A DNA stretch of 64,000 nucleotides from Io17-Chloro-G2 sp034428715 (lineage in GTDB: Bacteria; Chloroflexota; Dehalococcoidia; Lucifugimonadales; UBA3495): assembly GCA_034428715.1 (NCBI GenBank), contig DAOUHE010000096.1, positions 11,321 to 75,320 on the forward strand. The letters run 5' to 3'. Each line of letters starts with the position of its first letter. Position 1 is the stretch's first letter. The position numbers were made by a program, and so were the translations under genes. This document shows positions 35,041-43,502 of the stretch, one piece after another. The notes under the pieces are model-generated. The model was not told the origin of the DNA and searched no databases. It worked only from the letters and a program-made list of their open reading frames with translations.

Positions 35041-36375
35041 CTATGCTTTCCCCCACCACTTCTCCAGCCTTTCCCGAATCTCTTTTTCCGCGCCTTCCTG
35101 GCCCGGCTGGTAAAAGCGGCGGTCTTTCAGCGAGGGCGGCAGGAATTCTTGCTGGACGAAATGGCCCTCGTAATCGTGGGAATAGCGGTAGTCTTTGCCA
35201 TAACCCCGGTCCCGCATCAACCCGGTGACAGCGTTGCGCAGGTGGAGGGGGACGGGCTCGTTGCTCATTTTCCGAACGTCGTCCAGCGCCCGTTCCAGGC
35301 CCATATAGGCCGAATTGCTCTTGGGCGCCGTGGCCAGATACACGGTAGCCTCAGCCAAGGGAATACGGCCTTCCGGCATCCCCAGGAAATGCACCGCCTG
35401 CTGGGCGGCGACGGCCACTGCTAGGGCTTCGGGTTGGGCTAGGCCGATGTCCTCAGCCGCCAGGATCACCAACCGGCGGGCGAGGAACATGGGGTCTTCT
35501 CCCGCCTCGATCATCCGGGCCAGCCAGTACAGCGCGCCGTCGGGCGAGGAGCCACGCACCGACTTGATGAACGCCGAGATGGTGTCGTAGTGTCCCTCGC
35601 CGGCTTTGTCATAAAGGGGCGAACGTCGCTGCAGGGCATCGGATATGGTTTCTAGGTCTATCCGCCGCCGACTCTCCGCATCGGGCTTGGTGGCGAATAC
35701 GGCGGTTTCCAGGGCGTTGAGGGCAACCCGGGCATCGCCGTTGGCCACGTTGACCAGTTGCTCCATGGCGTCCGCGTCCAAATCGGCGGCCAACTTCCCT
35801 AGACCGGTTTCCCGGTGGGACAGCGCCCGGTTGACGATATCCTCCACCTGCTGCGGAGACAAGGCCTCCAATGTAAAGACCCGGCAACGGGAAAGCAGGG
35901 GCGAGATCACCTCGAAGGAGGGGTTTTCTGTGGTGGCGCCGATGAAAGTGACGGTGCCGTCTTCCACATGGGGCAGGATCACGTCCTGTTGGGCCTTGTT
36001 GAATCGGTGGATCTCGTCGACGAAGAGGATGGTCCTTTGCTGGTGCATGGCCTGGTTTTCCCTGGCCTCGCCCACGATTCGCCTCAGGTCGGCCACCCCG
36101 GAGGTGACGGCGCTGACCGGAGCGAAATTGGCGTTAGTCGCGGCGGCCACTAGCCGGGCCAAGGTTGTCTTTCCACTCCCCGGGGGACCCCAAAGGATGA
36201 ACGATGGGAGCCGGTCGGCGGCCAAGGCCTTCCGCAAGACCCTTTCGGCGCCCACAACATGTTCCTGGCCTACAAAGTCGTCAAAGGTGGACGGCCGCAT
36301 CCGCTCGGCCAGCGGGGCATCTTCGGCGGCCCTGCGCCGCCGGTCATGTTCGAAAAGGGATTCGGCTTGGGCCAT
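35041..36375 (-). CDS. rarA: Replication-associated recombination protein A (AAA ATPase)
   Basis: RarA (MgsA) is a DNA-dependent clamp-loader-like ATPase at stalled forks. Walker A is WGPPGSGKTT at residues 62-71, and Walker B is FVDEIHRFNKAQQD. The sensor and C-terminal collar regions follow, with the conserved SIRGSDPDAA-like block (KSVRGSSPDGALYWLARM) and GYGKDYRYSHDY near the C-terminus. It is 444 aa, full length. The start at 36375 has a repeat (36389-36421) just upstream. Confidence 0.94.
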   Translation of the reverse strand: MAQAESLFEHDRRRRAAEDAPLAERMRPSTFDDFVGQEHVVGAERVLRKALAADRLPSFILWGPPGSGKTTLARLVAAATNANFAPVSAVTSGVADLRRIVGEARENQAMHQQRTILFVDEIHRFNKAQQDVILPHVEDGTVTFIGATTENPSFEVISPLLSRCRVFTLEALSPQQVEDIVNRALSHRETGLGKLAADLDADAMEQLVNVANGDARVALNALETAVFATKPDAESRRRIDLETISDALQRRSPLYDKAGEGHYDTISAFIKSVRGSSPDGALYWLARMIEAGEDPMFLARRLVILAAEDIGLAQPEALAVAVAAQQAVHFLGMPEGRIPLAEATVYLATAPKSNSAYMGLERALDDVRKMSNEPVPLHLRNAVTGLMRDRGYGKDYRYSHDYEGHFVQQEFLPPSLKDRRFYQPGQEGAEKEIRERLEKWWGKA

Positions 36376-36512
36376 TTGGCTTCGCCTCCTAGCAGTCAGC
36401 TATCAGCGCTCAGCTTTCAGCCACAAAGGGGGATGATTTCGTTAGTTAAAGATCGGCTGTCATCATAACCTAAGCTAAGGTATCGGAAATATTTCGAGCT
36501 GATATCTGACTG

Positions 36513-37526
36513 CTAAAAGTGCGGCATCACCTCTTTGGCGAACAATTCCATGGATGTTTTGACCTGGTCGTAGGAAAGGGTGCCGCCCATGTTGAACCAG
36601 CACATGATCTCTTGGGGGGCGAACAGGTCTATGAAGTGGTGCAGCCGTTCCACGCATCGTTCCGGATCGCCGATGATGCCAAACTCCTCATAGACCAAAT
36701 CATAGTTGAGAACGTCGGCCCGGGAGGAGCCACGGCCTCTGGCTCGGCTATTTGACCGAAGGGTGTCTAGGTAGGCGTCTACCGTAGTCTTCATTTCGTA
36801 ATCGGCCCGGCCGGGATCAGCCGCGACGTAGGTGGGAAGTGCCAGGTTAATCTTTGACTGGGCCGGGTCATACCCCTGGTTGGCAAGCTCATTCCGGTAG
36901 CGGTCCAACCCGGACCGGACGCCCTCGGTGGTGGCAATTAGAGGACCCACCAGTATGTTATGCCCCATGGAGCCCACAAGTTCAAAGGTATCGGCGCTGT
37001 TGGATGCCACGTACACCGGCGGATGTGGTTTTTGATAAGGTTTGGGAACGACGTTCAACCCGTTGGCCTGGTAGTAGTCGCCTTTGTAGGTGAGATCGTC
37101 GCTGGTCCAAGCGCTCAGGATAAAGTCCACCGCTTCCCGAAAGCTTTCCCGTCCCACGGCCTGGTCTACACCGAACCCTTCGAAATGACTGGGGTTGGAT
37201 CCGCGCCCAATTCCAAAGATCGCCCTGCCCCTGGATAGGATATCCAGGGTGGCCGTTTCCTCGGCTAAGCGTATGGGGTGGTGCAACGACACCAGGTTGA
37301 CCGCCGTGCCAATCTTGATCTTGGAGGTGGTGCGGGCGATGGCGGCAGCAGCCAGCAGGGGAGCGGACATCACAGAGAAACGGGAGTTGAAGTGCAGTTC
37401 CGCCAGCCAGACGGAATCAAATCCCAAGCCGTCCGCCACCTGAGCCTCGGCGATCATGTCGTCGTAACGGTCCACCGTAGACTGGTCCGGCCCGCAGGGC
37501 AGTTGATAGAAAAGTCCGAATTCCAT
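36513..37526 (-). CDS. LLM-class flavin-dependent oxidoreductase
   Basis: Bacterial luciferase-like monooxygenase/oxidoreductase, 337 aa. It has the GLGFDSVWLAELHFNSRFSV start, the KIGTAVNLVSLHHPIRLAEETATLDILSRGRAIFGIGRG block, and the DVLNYDL...GDPERCVERL C-terminal stretch that is common in the group. The flavin (FMN or F420) and substrate cannot be fixed from sequence. It lies alone on the minus strand next to a heptamer repeat. Confidence 0.87.
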   Translation of the reverse strand: MEFGLFYQLPCGPDQSTVDRYDDMIAEAQVADGLGFDSVWLAELHFNSRFSVMSAPLLAAAAIARTTSKIKIGTAVNLVSLHHPIRLAEETATLDILSRGRAIFGIGRGSNPSHFEGFGVDQAVGRESFREAVDFILSAWTSDDLTYKGDYYQANGLNVVPKPYQKPHPPVYVASNSADTFELVGSMGHNILVGPLIATTEGVRSGLDRYRNELANQGYDPAQSKINLALPTYVAADPGRADYEMKTTVDAYLDTLRSNSRARGRGSSRADVLNYDLVYEEFGIIGDPERCVERLHHFIDLFAPQEIMCWFNMGGTLSYDQVKTSMELFAKEVMPHF

Positions 37527-37551
37527 TGATGATCCCCTCGGGTGATCTGGC

Positions 37552-37628
37552 TATCAGCAATCAGCGGTCAGCTATCAGCCCTTAGCCGACCGCTGATTGC
37601 TGATTGCTGATTGCTGAATGCTGAATGC
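37552..37628. repeat. Inverted array of a TGCTGAT-type heptamer
   Basis: On the left, ATCAGC/GTCAGC units follow each other (37553-37580). On the right, TGCTGAT is repeated three times and TGCTGAA twice (37590-37628), so the two arms can fold into a large hairpin. Related short TCAGC tracts lie at about 17117-17155, 23546-23627, 32421-32446, 36389-36421 and 60964-60995. Confidence 0.8.
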
Positions 37629-39173
37629 TTAGAGCGGTATATTCCCATGTTTTTTAGCCGGTAGGGTGTCCCTTTTATTTTGAAGCATTTCCAGGGCTTT
37701 GATGATCTGTGGCCGGGTTTCCGCAGGATCTATGACGTCGTCCACGAATCCCCGGCTTGCGGCCACGTAGGGGTTGGTGAATTTATTCTGGTAATCGGCT
37801 ATCAACCGCTGGCGTTCATCCTGAGCGTTTTCCGCCTGGCCCAATTCCTCTCGGTAGATGATATTCACCGCTCCCTCGGCGCCCATCACGGCGATCTCGG
37901 CCGAAGGCCAAACCAGGTTGACGTCGGAACGCAGGTGTTTGCTGCTCATGACGATGTAGGCCCCGCCATATGCTTTGCGGGTGATGACGCAGACCTTGGG
38001 GACCGTTGCCTCGGCATAGGCATAGATCAGCTTGGCCCCGTGGCGGATGATGCCGCCGTGTTCCTGGTTTACGCCCGGCATGAAACCGGGGACGTCCACC
38101 AAGGTCACCAAGGGAATGTTGAAGCAATCACAGAATCTGACGAACCGGGCCGCCTTGTTGGAAGCGTCTATATCCAGAACGCCGGCCAGGTAGTCGGGCT
38201 GGTTGCCCACAAACCCCACCGCCCTGGCGTTGACTCTTCCGAATCCCACCACGATGTTGGGGGCAAAACTCTGGTGGACCTCCATGAAATCCTCATCGTC
38301 CACCACGCGGTAGATTACGTCCCGCATGTCGTAGGGCCGGTTGGAATCGTCGGGGATCAGGTAGCGCAATTCCGGGTCTTGCCGGGATGGGGCGTCGCCG
38401 CTGGCGGCCAGCGGGGGATCTTCCAGATTGTTGGATGGCAGGAATGAGAGCAGGCGCCTCACGTCGGCCAGGCACTCCTCTTCTGACTCTGATACGAAGT
38501 GGGCTACGCCGCTGTGGGTGGCATGAGAGGCAGCCCCACCCAACTCCTCGTGGGTGACCTCCTCTCCGGTGACCGCTCGAATGACGTCGGGACCGGTGAT
38601 GTACATCTGGCCCATTCCCTGGACCATGAACACGAAGTCGGTGATGGCCGGGGAGTAGACAGCGCCACCAGCGGCCGGGCCGACGATCACCGATATCTGC
38701 GGGACGACTCCGGAAAACAGTGTGTTCCTCAAAAATATATCGCCGTAGGCGGCCAGGCTGCCCACGCCTTCTTGGATGCGCGCGCCTCCGGAATCGGCGA
38801 AACCCACCACGGGGCACCCCGTCTTGGCCGCAAGGTCCATGATCTTACATATCTTCTCGCTCACCACTTCCGAGAGAGAGCCGCCAAAGACGGTGAAATC
38901 CTGGGCGAAGGCGAATACCTGCCGCCCGTCTACCTGCCCGTAGCCGGTGACCACGGCGTCTCCCAGGTATTTGTTGTCAGCCAGGCCAAAGTCGGTGGTG
39001 CGGTGGGCGACGAAGGAGTCCATCTCCTGAAAGGTCCCCTCGTCCATAAGAATAGCCACCCGTTCGCGGGCGGTCAGCTTGCCCCGGCTGTGCTGCTGGT
39101 CGATGCGGTTTTGGCCGCCTCCCTTGTGGGCTTGCTGGCGAAGCTCTGCCAGGTCGGCTAATCTTTGATCCAT
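37629..39173 (-). CDS. Acyl-CoA carboxylase beta subunit (carboxyltransferase)
   Basis: The 514 aa protein is the carboxyltransferase subunit of a biotin-dependent acyl-CoA carboxylase, such as propionyl- or methylmalonyl-type. The N-terminal part has RGKLTARERVAILMDEGTFQEMD and GGSLSEVVSEKICKIMDLA; the C-terminal part has FVGNQPDYLAGVLDIDASNKAARFVRFCD and the VDVPGFMPG loop. Start 39173 is used because it aligns with the MDQRLADLAELR opening, though no ribosome site is visible. No biotin-carboxylase or carrier gene is nearby. Confidence 0.92.
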   Translation of the reverse strand: MDQRLADLAELRQQAHKGGGQNRIDQQHSRGKLTARERVAILMDEGTFQEMDSFVAHRTTDFGLADNKYLGDAVVTGYGQVDGRQVFAFAQDFTVFGGSLSEVVSEKICKIMDLAAKTGCPVVGFADSGGARIQEGVGSLAAYGDIFLRNTLFSGVVPQISVIVGPAAGGAVYSPAITDFVFMVQGMGQMYITGPDVIRAVTGEEVTHEELGGAASHATHSGVAHFVSESEEECLADVRRLLSFLPSNNLEDPPLAASGDAPSRQDPELRYLIPDDSNRPYDMRDVIYRVVDDEDFMEVHQSFAPNIVVGFGRVNARAVGFVGNQPDYLAGVLDIDASNKAARFVRFCDCFNIPLVTLVDVPGFMPGVNQEHGGIIRHGAKLIYAYAEATVPKVCVITRKAYGGAYIVMSSKHLRSDVNLVWPSAEIAVMGAEGAVNIIYREELGQAENAQDERQRLIADYQNKFTNPYVAASRGFVDDVIDPAETRPQIIKALEMLQNKRDTLPAKKHGNIPL

Positions 39174-39371
39174 GGCACGGTTTTCTGCGGTCAATGGGAC
39201 TCCGAGGTGCGCGTGGCAGATTGAGGCCACGGACAGGTTTAAGCCGCGGGTAGGGTTGGCACCATCCTAGCAGACGGGATTTCCCCCGGCAAGATGAACC
39301 GTGCGTGGTAGAATTGTACTTAGGCCTGCCAAACGATCAAAACTCGCCAAACGCCTTAGATCGTGATTCTG

Positions 39372-40253
39372 ATGCATCATGACGCCCCTTCCATGCATCG
39401 ACGAACCTCTCTCACCCAACTAATAGTCGCCGATGGGGAACCCCTGTCATGGGGGCGGCGGACCTATGTCATGGGCATCATCAACGTGACCCCCGATTCT
39501 TTCTCCGGCGACGGTCTGGCTGGCGATCTGGAAGCCATCGTCCGCCGGGCGCTGGAGTTTCAGGAGGCGGGGGCCGATCTCATCGACGTGGGGGCCGAAT
39601 CCACCCGGCCCGGCAATCAGCCCGTGGACGCCGGCGAGGAATTGAAACGGCTATTGCCCGTGCTGGATGCCCTGGCGGGAAAGATCGAGGTCCCAATCAG
39701 CGTGGACACCTACAAAGCAACCGTGGCCCGCCGGGCGTTGGAAGCCGGGGCGACGGCGATAAACGACGTTTGGGGTTTGAAGGCCGGCCCCGATATCGCC
39801 CTAGCCGCCGCCGAATCAGGAGCCCCGCTGGTGTTGACGCACAACCAGGAGACCACGGTTTATCGGGACCTTTTGCCGGACATCTTTCGAAGCCTGTCCC
39901 ACAGCAAGCAAGCCGCCCTGGATGCCGGAGTGCCAGAGGACAACATCATCCTGGACCCCGGCATCGGTTTTGGTAAAACGGCAGAGCAAAGCCTGGAGAT
40001 CATGCGGCGGCTTGATGAGTTCAAAACCCTGGGCAGTCCACTGTTGGTGGGAACCTCCCGCAAGTCCACCATCGGGCGGGTGCTGAACCTTCCGCCGGAC
40101 CAACGGGTGGAAGGAACCGCGGCCACCGTGGCCTTGGCCATCGCCGGAGGGGCAGATATCGTGCGGGTCCACGAAGTAGCGGAGATGGTCAGGGTTTGCC
40201 GCATGAGCGACGCGATAATCCGAGGCTGGAGGCCCGACGGTTGGACCGGGTAA
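39372..40253 (+). CDS. folP: Dihydropteroate synthase
   Basis: This folate-pathway enzyme joins p-aminobenzoate to the hydroxymethyl-dihydropterin pyrophosphate. Key blocks are MGIINVTPDSFSGDG, GADLIDVGAESTRPG, and ILDPGIGFGKTAEQSLEIMRRL. The TIM-barrel Arg/Lys loop TSRKSTIGRVL follows. Several starts are possible (GTG 39363, ATG 39372, ATG 39393) and none has a clear ribosome site; I used 39372. It overlaps folK by 13 bp, so the two are co-translated. Confidence 0.93.
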   Translation: MHHDAPSMHRRTSLTQLIVADGEPLSWGRRTYVMGIINVTPDSFSGDGLAGDLEAIVRRALEFQEAGADLIDVGAESTRPGNQPVDAGEELKRLLPVLDALAGKIEVPISVDTYKATVARRALEAGATAINDVWGLKAGPDIALAAAESGAPLVLTHNQETTVYRDLLPDIFRSLSHSKQAALDAGVPEDNIILDPGIGFGKTAEQSLEIMRRLDEFKTLGSPLLVGTSRKSTIGRVLNLPPDQRVEGTAATVALAIAGGADIVRVHEVAEMVRVCRMSDAIIRGWRPDGWTG

Positions 40254-40792
40254 CCGTCTATCTGGGGTTGGGCTCAAACCTGGGTTCCCGAGAGGGAAAC
40301 TTGGACCGGTGCCTCCGGTGTCTGACGGGCAACCACCTGCCCGGTCAAGAAGATGCCACGGCCCCAGAGGAACTATTCAAGTCTGGAGGCTTGAGCCTGG
40401 TCCGCGCCTCGAAGATCTACGAGACCGAGCCCTGGGGTTTCACTGACCAAGGGGGATTCCTCAACCGGGTGGTGGAAGTCTCCACCGCCGTCTCTCCCCG
40501 GGAACTGCTGGCAGGCATCAAAGAACTGGAATCAAGTTTGGGCCGCGAACCAGTTGAGCGATTCGGTCCCAGGGTCATCGACATCGACATACTCCTTTAC
40601 GGAAGCGAGACCGTGGATCTTCCTGACCTGCAGATCCCCCATCCAAGGCTGCACCAACGAGCCTTCGTCTTGGTTCCGCTGGCGGAAATGGCGCCCGCAA
40701 TGATCCATCCGTCTCTGGGGATATCCATTAGTGAGTTGGCCCACAGGGTCAGCGGTAAGGACGGTGTGAATAAGTGGCCGGAAAAAAGTTGA
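40241..40792 (+). CDS. folK: 6-hydroxymethyl-dihydropterin pyrophosphokinase
   Basis: This enzyme makes the substrate of FolP. The opening VTVYLGLGSNLGSREGNL, the KIYETEPWGFTDQGGFLNRV block, and RVIDIDILLYG with PHPRLHQRAFVLVPL are all conserved. Start TTG at 40241 has GGAGG 8 bases upstream; the longer frame to 40196 has no such site. An insert-like stretch around residues 28-45 (TGNHLPGQEDATAPEEL) makes it 183 aa, slightly longer than usual. Confidence 0.9.
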   Translation: MDRVTVYLGLGSNLGSREGNLDRCLRCLTGNHLPGQEDATAPEELFKSGGLSLVRASKIYETEPWGFTDQGGFLNRVVEVSTAVSPRELLAGIKELESSLGREPVERFGPRVIDIDILLYGSETVDLPDLQIPHPRLHQRAFVLVPLAEMAPAMIHPSLGISISELAHRVSGKDGVNKWPEKS

Positions 40793-40858
40793 TGCTACGG
40801 TCCAAATCCCTTTCGCTGAATGGGCAGACTCAATCGGCATTTGGCACAGCGGAGCCGG

Positions 40859-40887
40859 TTGACATTCCGACTGGACTATCGGATATT
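40859..40887 (+). promoter_or_regulatory. Promoter of groEL
   Basis: TTGACA (40859-40864) and GATATT (40882-40887) with a 17 bp spacer, 112 bp upstream of the start. No CIRCE inverted repeat (TTAGCACTC...GAGTGCTAA) was found in this gap. Confidence 0.5.
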
Positions 40888-40998
40888 TGACGATGGATAA
40901 TTGGGCGAGCGCGAAGACACGCGGCGCCTTTTAAAAAATGGTTTTCGGTGTATCCCCGGCGGTGGTGCACCCGATGCAAATTACTAGGAGAGACTAGG

Positions 40999-42624
40999 AT
41001 GGCAGACAAACAGTTGACCTTTAGCAATGACGCCCATACCAGCCTCATGCGGGGTGTGGACGAATTGGGCCGGGTGGTAGGGCTGACTCTGGGGCCCAGC
41101 GGCCGCAATGTGATCTTGAGCCGGATGTTTGGCCTGCCCATCGTTTGCAGCGATGGCGTGACCATTGCCAAAGAGGTGGAACTTCCCGACCCATACGAGA
41201 ACATGGGCGCCCAACTGGTCAAAGAGGCCGCTTCAAAAACCAACGACATGGTGGGCGATGGCACGACCACATCGGTGGTCTTGGCCCGGGCCATGGTGCG
41301 GCAGGGATTCATGAACGTAGCCGCGGGCGCCAACGGTCTGGGCTTGAGGTCAGGCATCGATAAGGCGGTGGCCGCCGTGGTGGAAGAACTCAAAAAGATG
41401 GCTGTTCCAGTCAGTGACAGAGACCAGATTGCCAGGGTAGCCGCACTGTCCGCCCACGAAGAAGCCATAGCCGAATTACTGGCCGACGCCATGGATAAGG
41501 TGGGCCGGGACGGGGTCATCACCGTCGAGGAGTCAAAGACCCTGAGTGACGAGTTGGAGATCGTGGAAGGAGTCCGGGTGGACAGGGGTTACCTTTCTCC
41601 CCACTTTGTTACCGACTCGGAAAGAATGGAAGTGGCGCTGGACAATCCCCAATTCCTGTTGACCGACCAGAAGATCAGCTCCCCCAATGACATCGTCCCC
41701 ATCATGGAAAAGGTCATCAACTCCGGAGGGCGGCCCCTGGTCATCATCGCCGAGGACGTGGACGGAGAAGCGCTGGCCACCCTGGTGGTAAACAAGGTCC
41801 GGGGAACCCTTGCCTGCATCGCCATCAAGGCGCCGGGATTCGGCGAGCGCCGCAAGGCGCTTTTGGAAGACATGGCCATTGTGACCGGCGCGACCGTCAT
41901 CAGCGCTGACACGGGCCTGCGGCTGGACGGGGCGGAGGTGAGCCATCTGGGCTCCGCCCGCCGGTTGGTGGCGACTAAAGATGAATCCACCATCATCGAA
42001 GGGCGAGGTCCAGAGCAGGCAGTCAAAGACCGTTCGGAACAGCTCAAGGTCCAGATCGAGGAGACCAATTCGGATTACGACCGGGAAAAGCTTCAAGAGC
42101 GTTTAGCCAGCCTGGTGGGCGGGGTTGCCGTGGTGAAGGTGGGCGGCGCCACCGAGCCCGAGGTCAACGAAAGGAAGTCCCGCACCGAGGACGCTTTGTC
42201 GGCCACCCGGGCCGCCGTAGAAGAGGGGATCGTACCCGGCGGCGGAGTAGCCATGGTAAGGGCTGAGCATGTTTTGGACGACCTGGCCAAAGAACTTTCC
42301 GGCGACCAAGCCGTGGGCGTAAGGCTGGTTCGCGAGGCGTTAAGCGCTCCCCTGATTCTGATCTCCCGGAACGCGGGACATCCAGGAGAGGTGGTTTTAG
42401 ACGGAGTCCGCAAAGGTGAGGGAGACTGGGGGTTCGACGCCGAGGCGGGCGAATTCTGCCATATGATCCCAGCTGGTATCGTAGACCCGGTGAAGGTTAC
42501 CCGATCGGCCCTGGAGAATGCCGGAAGCATCGCCGGTATGATGCTGACCACCCAGGCCGTGATCACCGAGATACCCGAGGAGATTCCTCTGCCCGCCGAC
42601 GTGCAGGAATTCATGCGCGACTAG
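40999..42624 (+). CDS. groEL: Chaperonin GroEL (solitary)
   Basis: Large ring chaperonin that folds proteins with GroES. The GDGTTT ATPase loop is in NDMVGDGTTTSVVLARAM, and EEGIVPGGGVAMVRA, DGVTIAKEVELPDPYENMGAQLVKEA and GIVDPVKVTRSALENA are conserved. The product is 541 aa. No groES lies in the window, the Met-rich GGM tail is missing (the sequence ends PADVQEFMRD), and several common residues differ (KTNDMVG for KTNDVAG), so this may be a second, divergent GroEL. AGGAG lies 9 bases before ATG 40999. Confidence 0.92.
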   Translation: MADKQLTFSNDAHTSLMRGVDELGRVVGLTLGPSGRNVILSRMFGLPIVCSDGVTIAKEVELPDPYENMGAQLVKEAASKTNDMVGDGTTTSVVLARAMVRQGFMNVAAGANGLGLRSGIDKAVAAVVEELKKMAVPVSDRDQIARVAALSAHEEAIAELLADAMDKVGRDGVITVEESKTLSDELEIVEGVRVDRGYLSPHFVTDSERMEVALDNPQFLLTDQKISSPNDIVPIMEKVINSGGRPLVIIAEDVDGEALATLVVNKVRGTLACIAIKAPGFGERRKALLEDMAIVTGATVISADTGLRLDGAEVSHLGSARRLVATKDESTIIEGRGPEQAVKDRSEQLKVQIEETNSDYDREKLQERLASLVGGVAVVKVGGATEPEVNERKSRTEDALSATRAAVEEGIVPGGGVAMVRAEHVLDDLAKELSGDQAVGVRLVREALSAPLILISRNAGHPGEVVLDGVRKGEGDWGFDAEAGEFCHMIPAGIVDPVKVTRSALENAGSIAGMMLTTQAVITEIPEEIPLPADVQEFMRD

Positions 42625-42710
42625 CGGTGGGAGTTCAAGCTCTACAGTTTGATCTGGGCCAATGGAACGCTAACGCTACATCCAAATGTTTCTGATGTAT
42701 TGTCTCAGCG

Positions 42711-42750
42711 GGCGACCCCCATCCCAGCCTTCCCCCTTCGTAAGGGGAAG
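42711..42750. repeat. CCCCTT-type hairpin repeat
   Basis: CTT-C-CCCCTT (42729-42738) pairs with AAGGGG-AAG (42742-42750), with one bulged base and a 3-base loop, preceded by a CCCCCATCCCAGCC tract. This is the look of a widespread intergenic hairpin. It means that a gene reading through here is unlikely to start upstream of it. Confidence 0.55.
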
Positions 42751-42940
42751 AGACAGAGTGGTGGTAAAACCGTTATCGCCCGAGTATCCAAATGCCGAAC
42801 ACGAGCGTTTTAACGCCCAAATCGTTGATTTTCACCGGCGGAACTCTTTCGGCCCGGCGCATTTACCGGTAGCAACTGGTATCCGTCGGGCCGGAACGTT
42901 TTGGTGGGTTGTTTTGGATCAGCTTACGATAGGCCCGGCA

Positions 42941-43444
42941 TTGGACAGGGATTCCCTGGGACAGTTGTTCCAAACCAAACCAACGTTGGTGGAGGGCTAT
43001 CGCTCCCTGGAACAGCAACTCCAGCCCAACGGCTTCGACCTCACGCTGAACCAGGTCTCCCGCTTGTCGAGCCCCGGCAGCATGGGAGCCGCTCCAGATG
43101 ACAGGGAGCTTTCCAACACCGAACCGCTGAATTTCGAACCGGGCGACTGGCTGGAACTGGCGCCAGGGCCATACCTCATCGATTTCAACGAGATCGTGAA
43201 CCTGCCCCTGAACGTCATGGCTCTGGGCCGTCCCCGCTCCAGCCTGCTGCGCAGCGGCGTGGCCATCCATACCGCCGTGTGGGACGCAGGATACCGCGGC
43301 CGTTCCCAGGCATTGCTGGTAGTGCACCAGTCAGCCGGATACCGGGTGCAGAAGGGCGCCCGCCTTCTACAGTTGGTTTTCTACCGCCTCGCCCAGCCGG
43401 TGAGCCAAGGATATCAAGGCCGGTTCCAGGGCGAGAATATTTGA
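42941..43444 (+). CDS. dUTPase/dCTP-deaminase-like protein
   Basis: The second half matches the trimeric dUTPase/dCTP-deaminase fold: LQPNGFDLTLNQVSRL, then PLNVMALGRPRSSLLRSGVAIHTAVWDAGYRGRSQALLVVHQ, and the final GARLLQLVFYRL. The open frame reaches back to 42686 through a repeat, so the true start is uncertain. TTG 42941, TTG 42986 or GTG 42989 are candidates, none with a strong ribosome site. Whether it hydrolyses dUTP or deaminates dCTP cannot be told here. Confidence 0.75.
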   Translation: MDRDSLGQLFQTKPTLVEGYRSLEQQLQPNGFDLTLNQVSRLSSPGSMGAAPDDRELSNTEPLNFEPGDWLELAPGPYLIDFNEIVNLPLNVMALGRPRSSLLRSGVAIHTAVWDAGYRGRSQALLVVHQSAGYRVQKGARLLQLVFYRLAQPVSQGYQGRFQGENI

Positions 43445-43502
43445 AAGTGTCAAAAACACTTTATGACCCATTTACCGGGTCATTCGCCGGACGTATCGGG
43501 GC

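Noticed and set aside
37552..37628. CRISPR array
   Set aside because: The units are 7 bp and contiguous with inverted arms, with no spacers and no cas genes.
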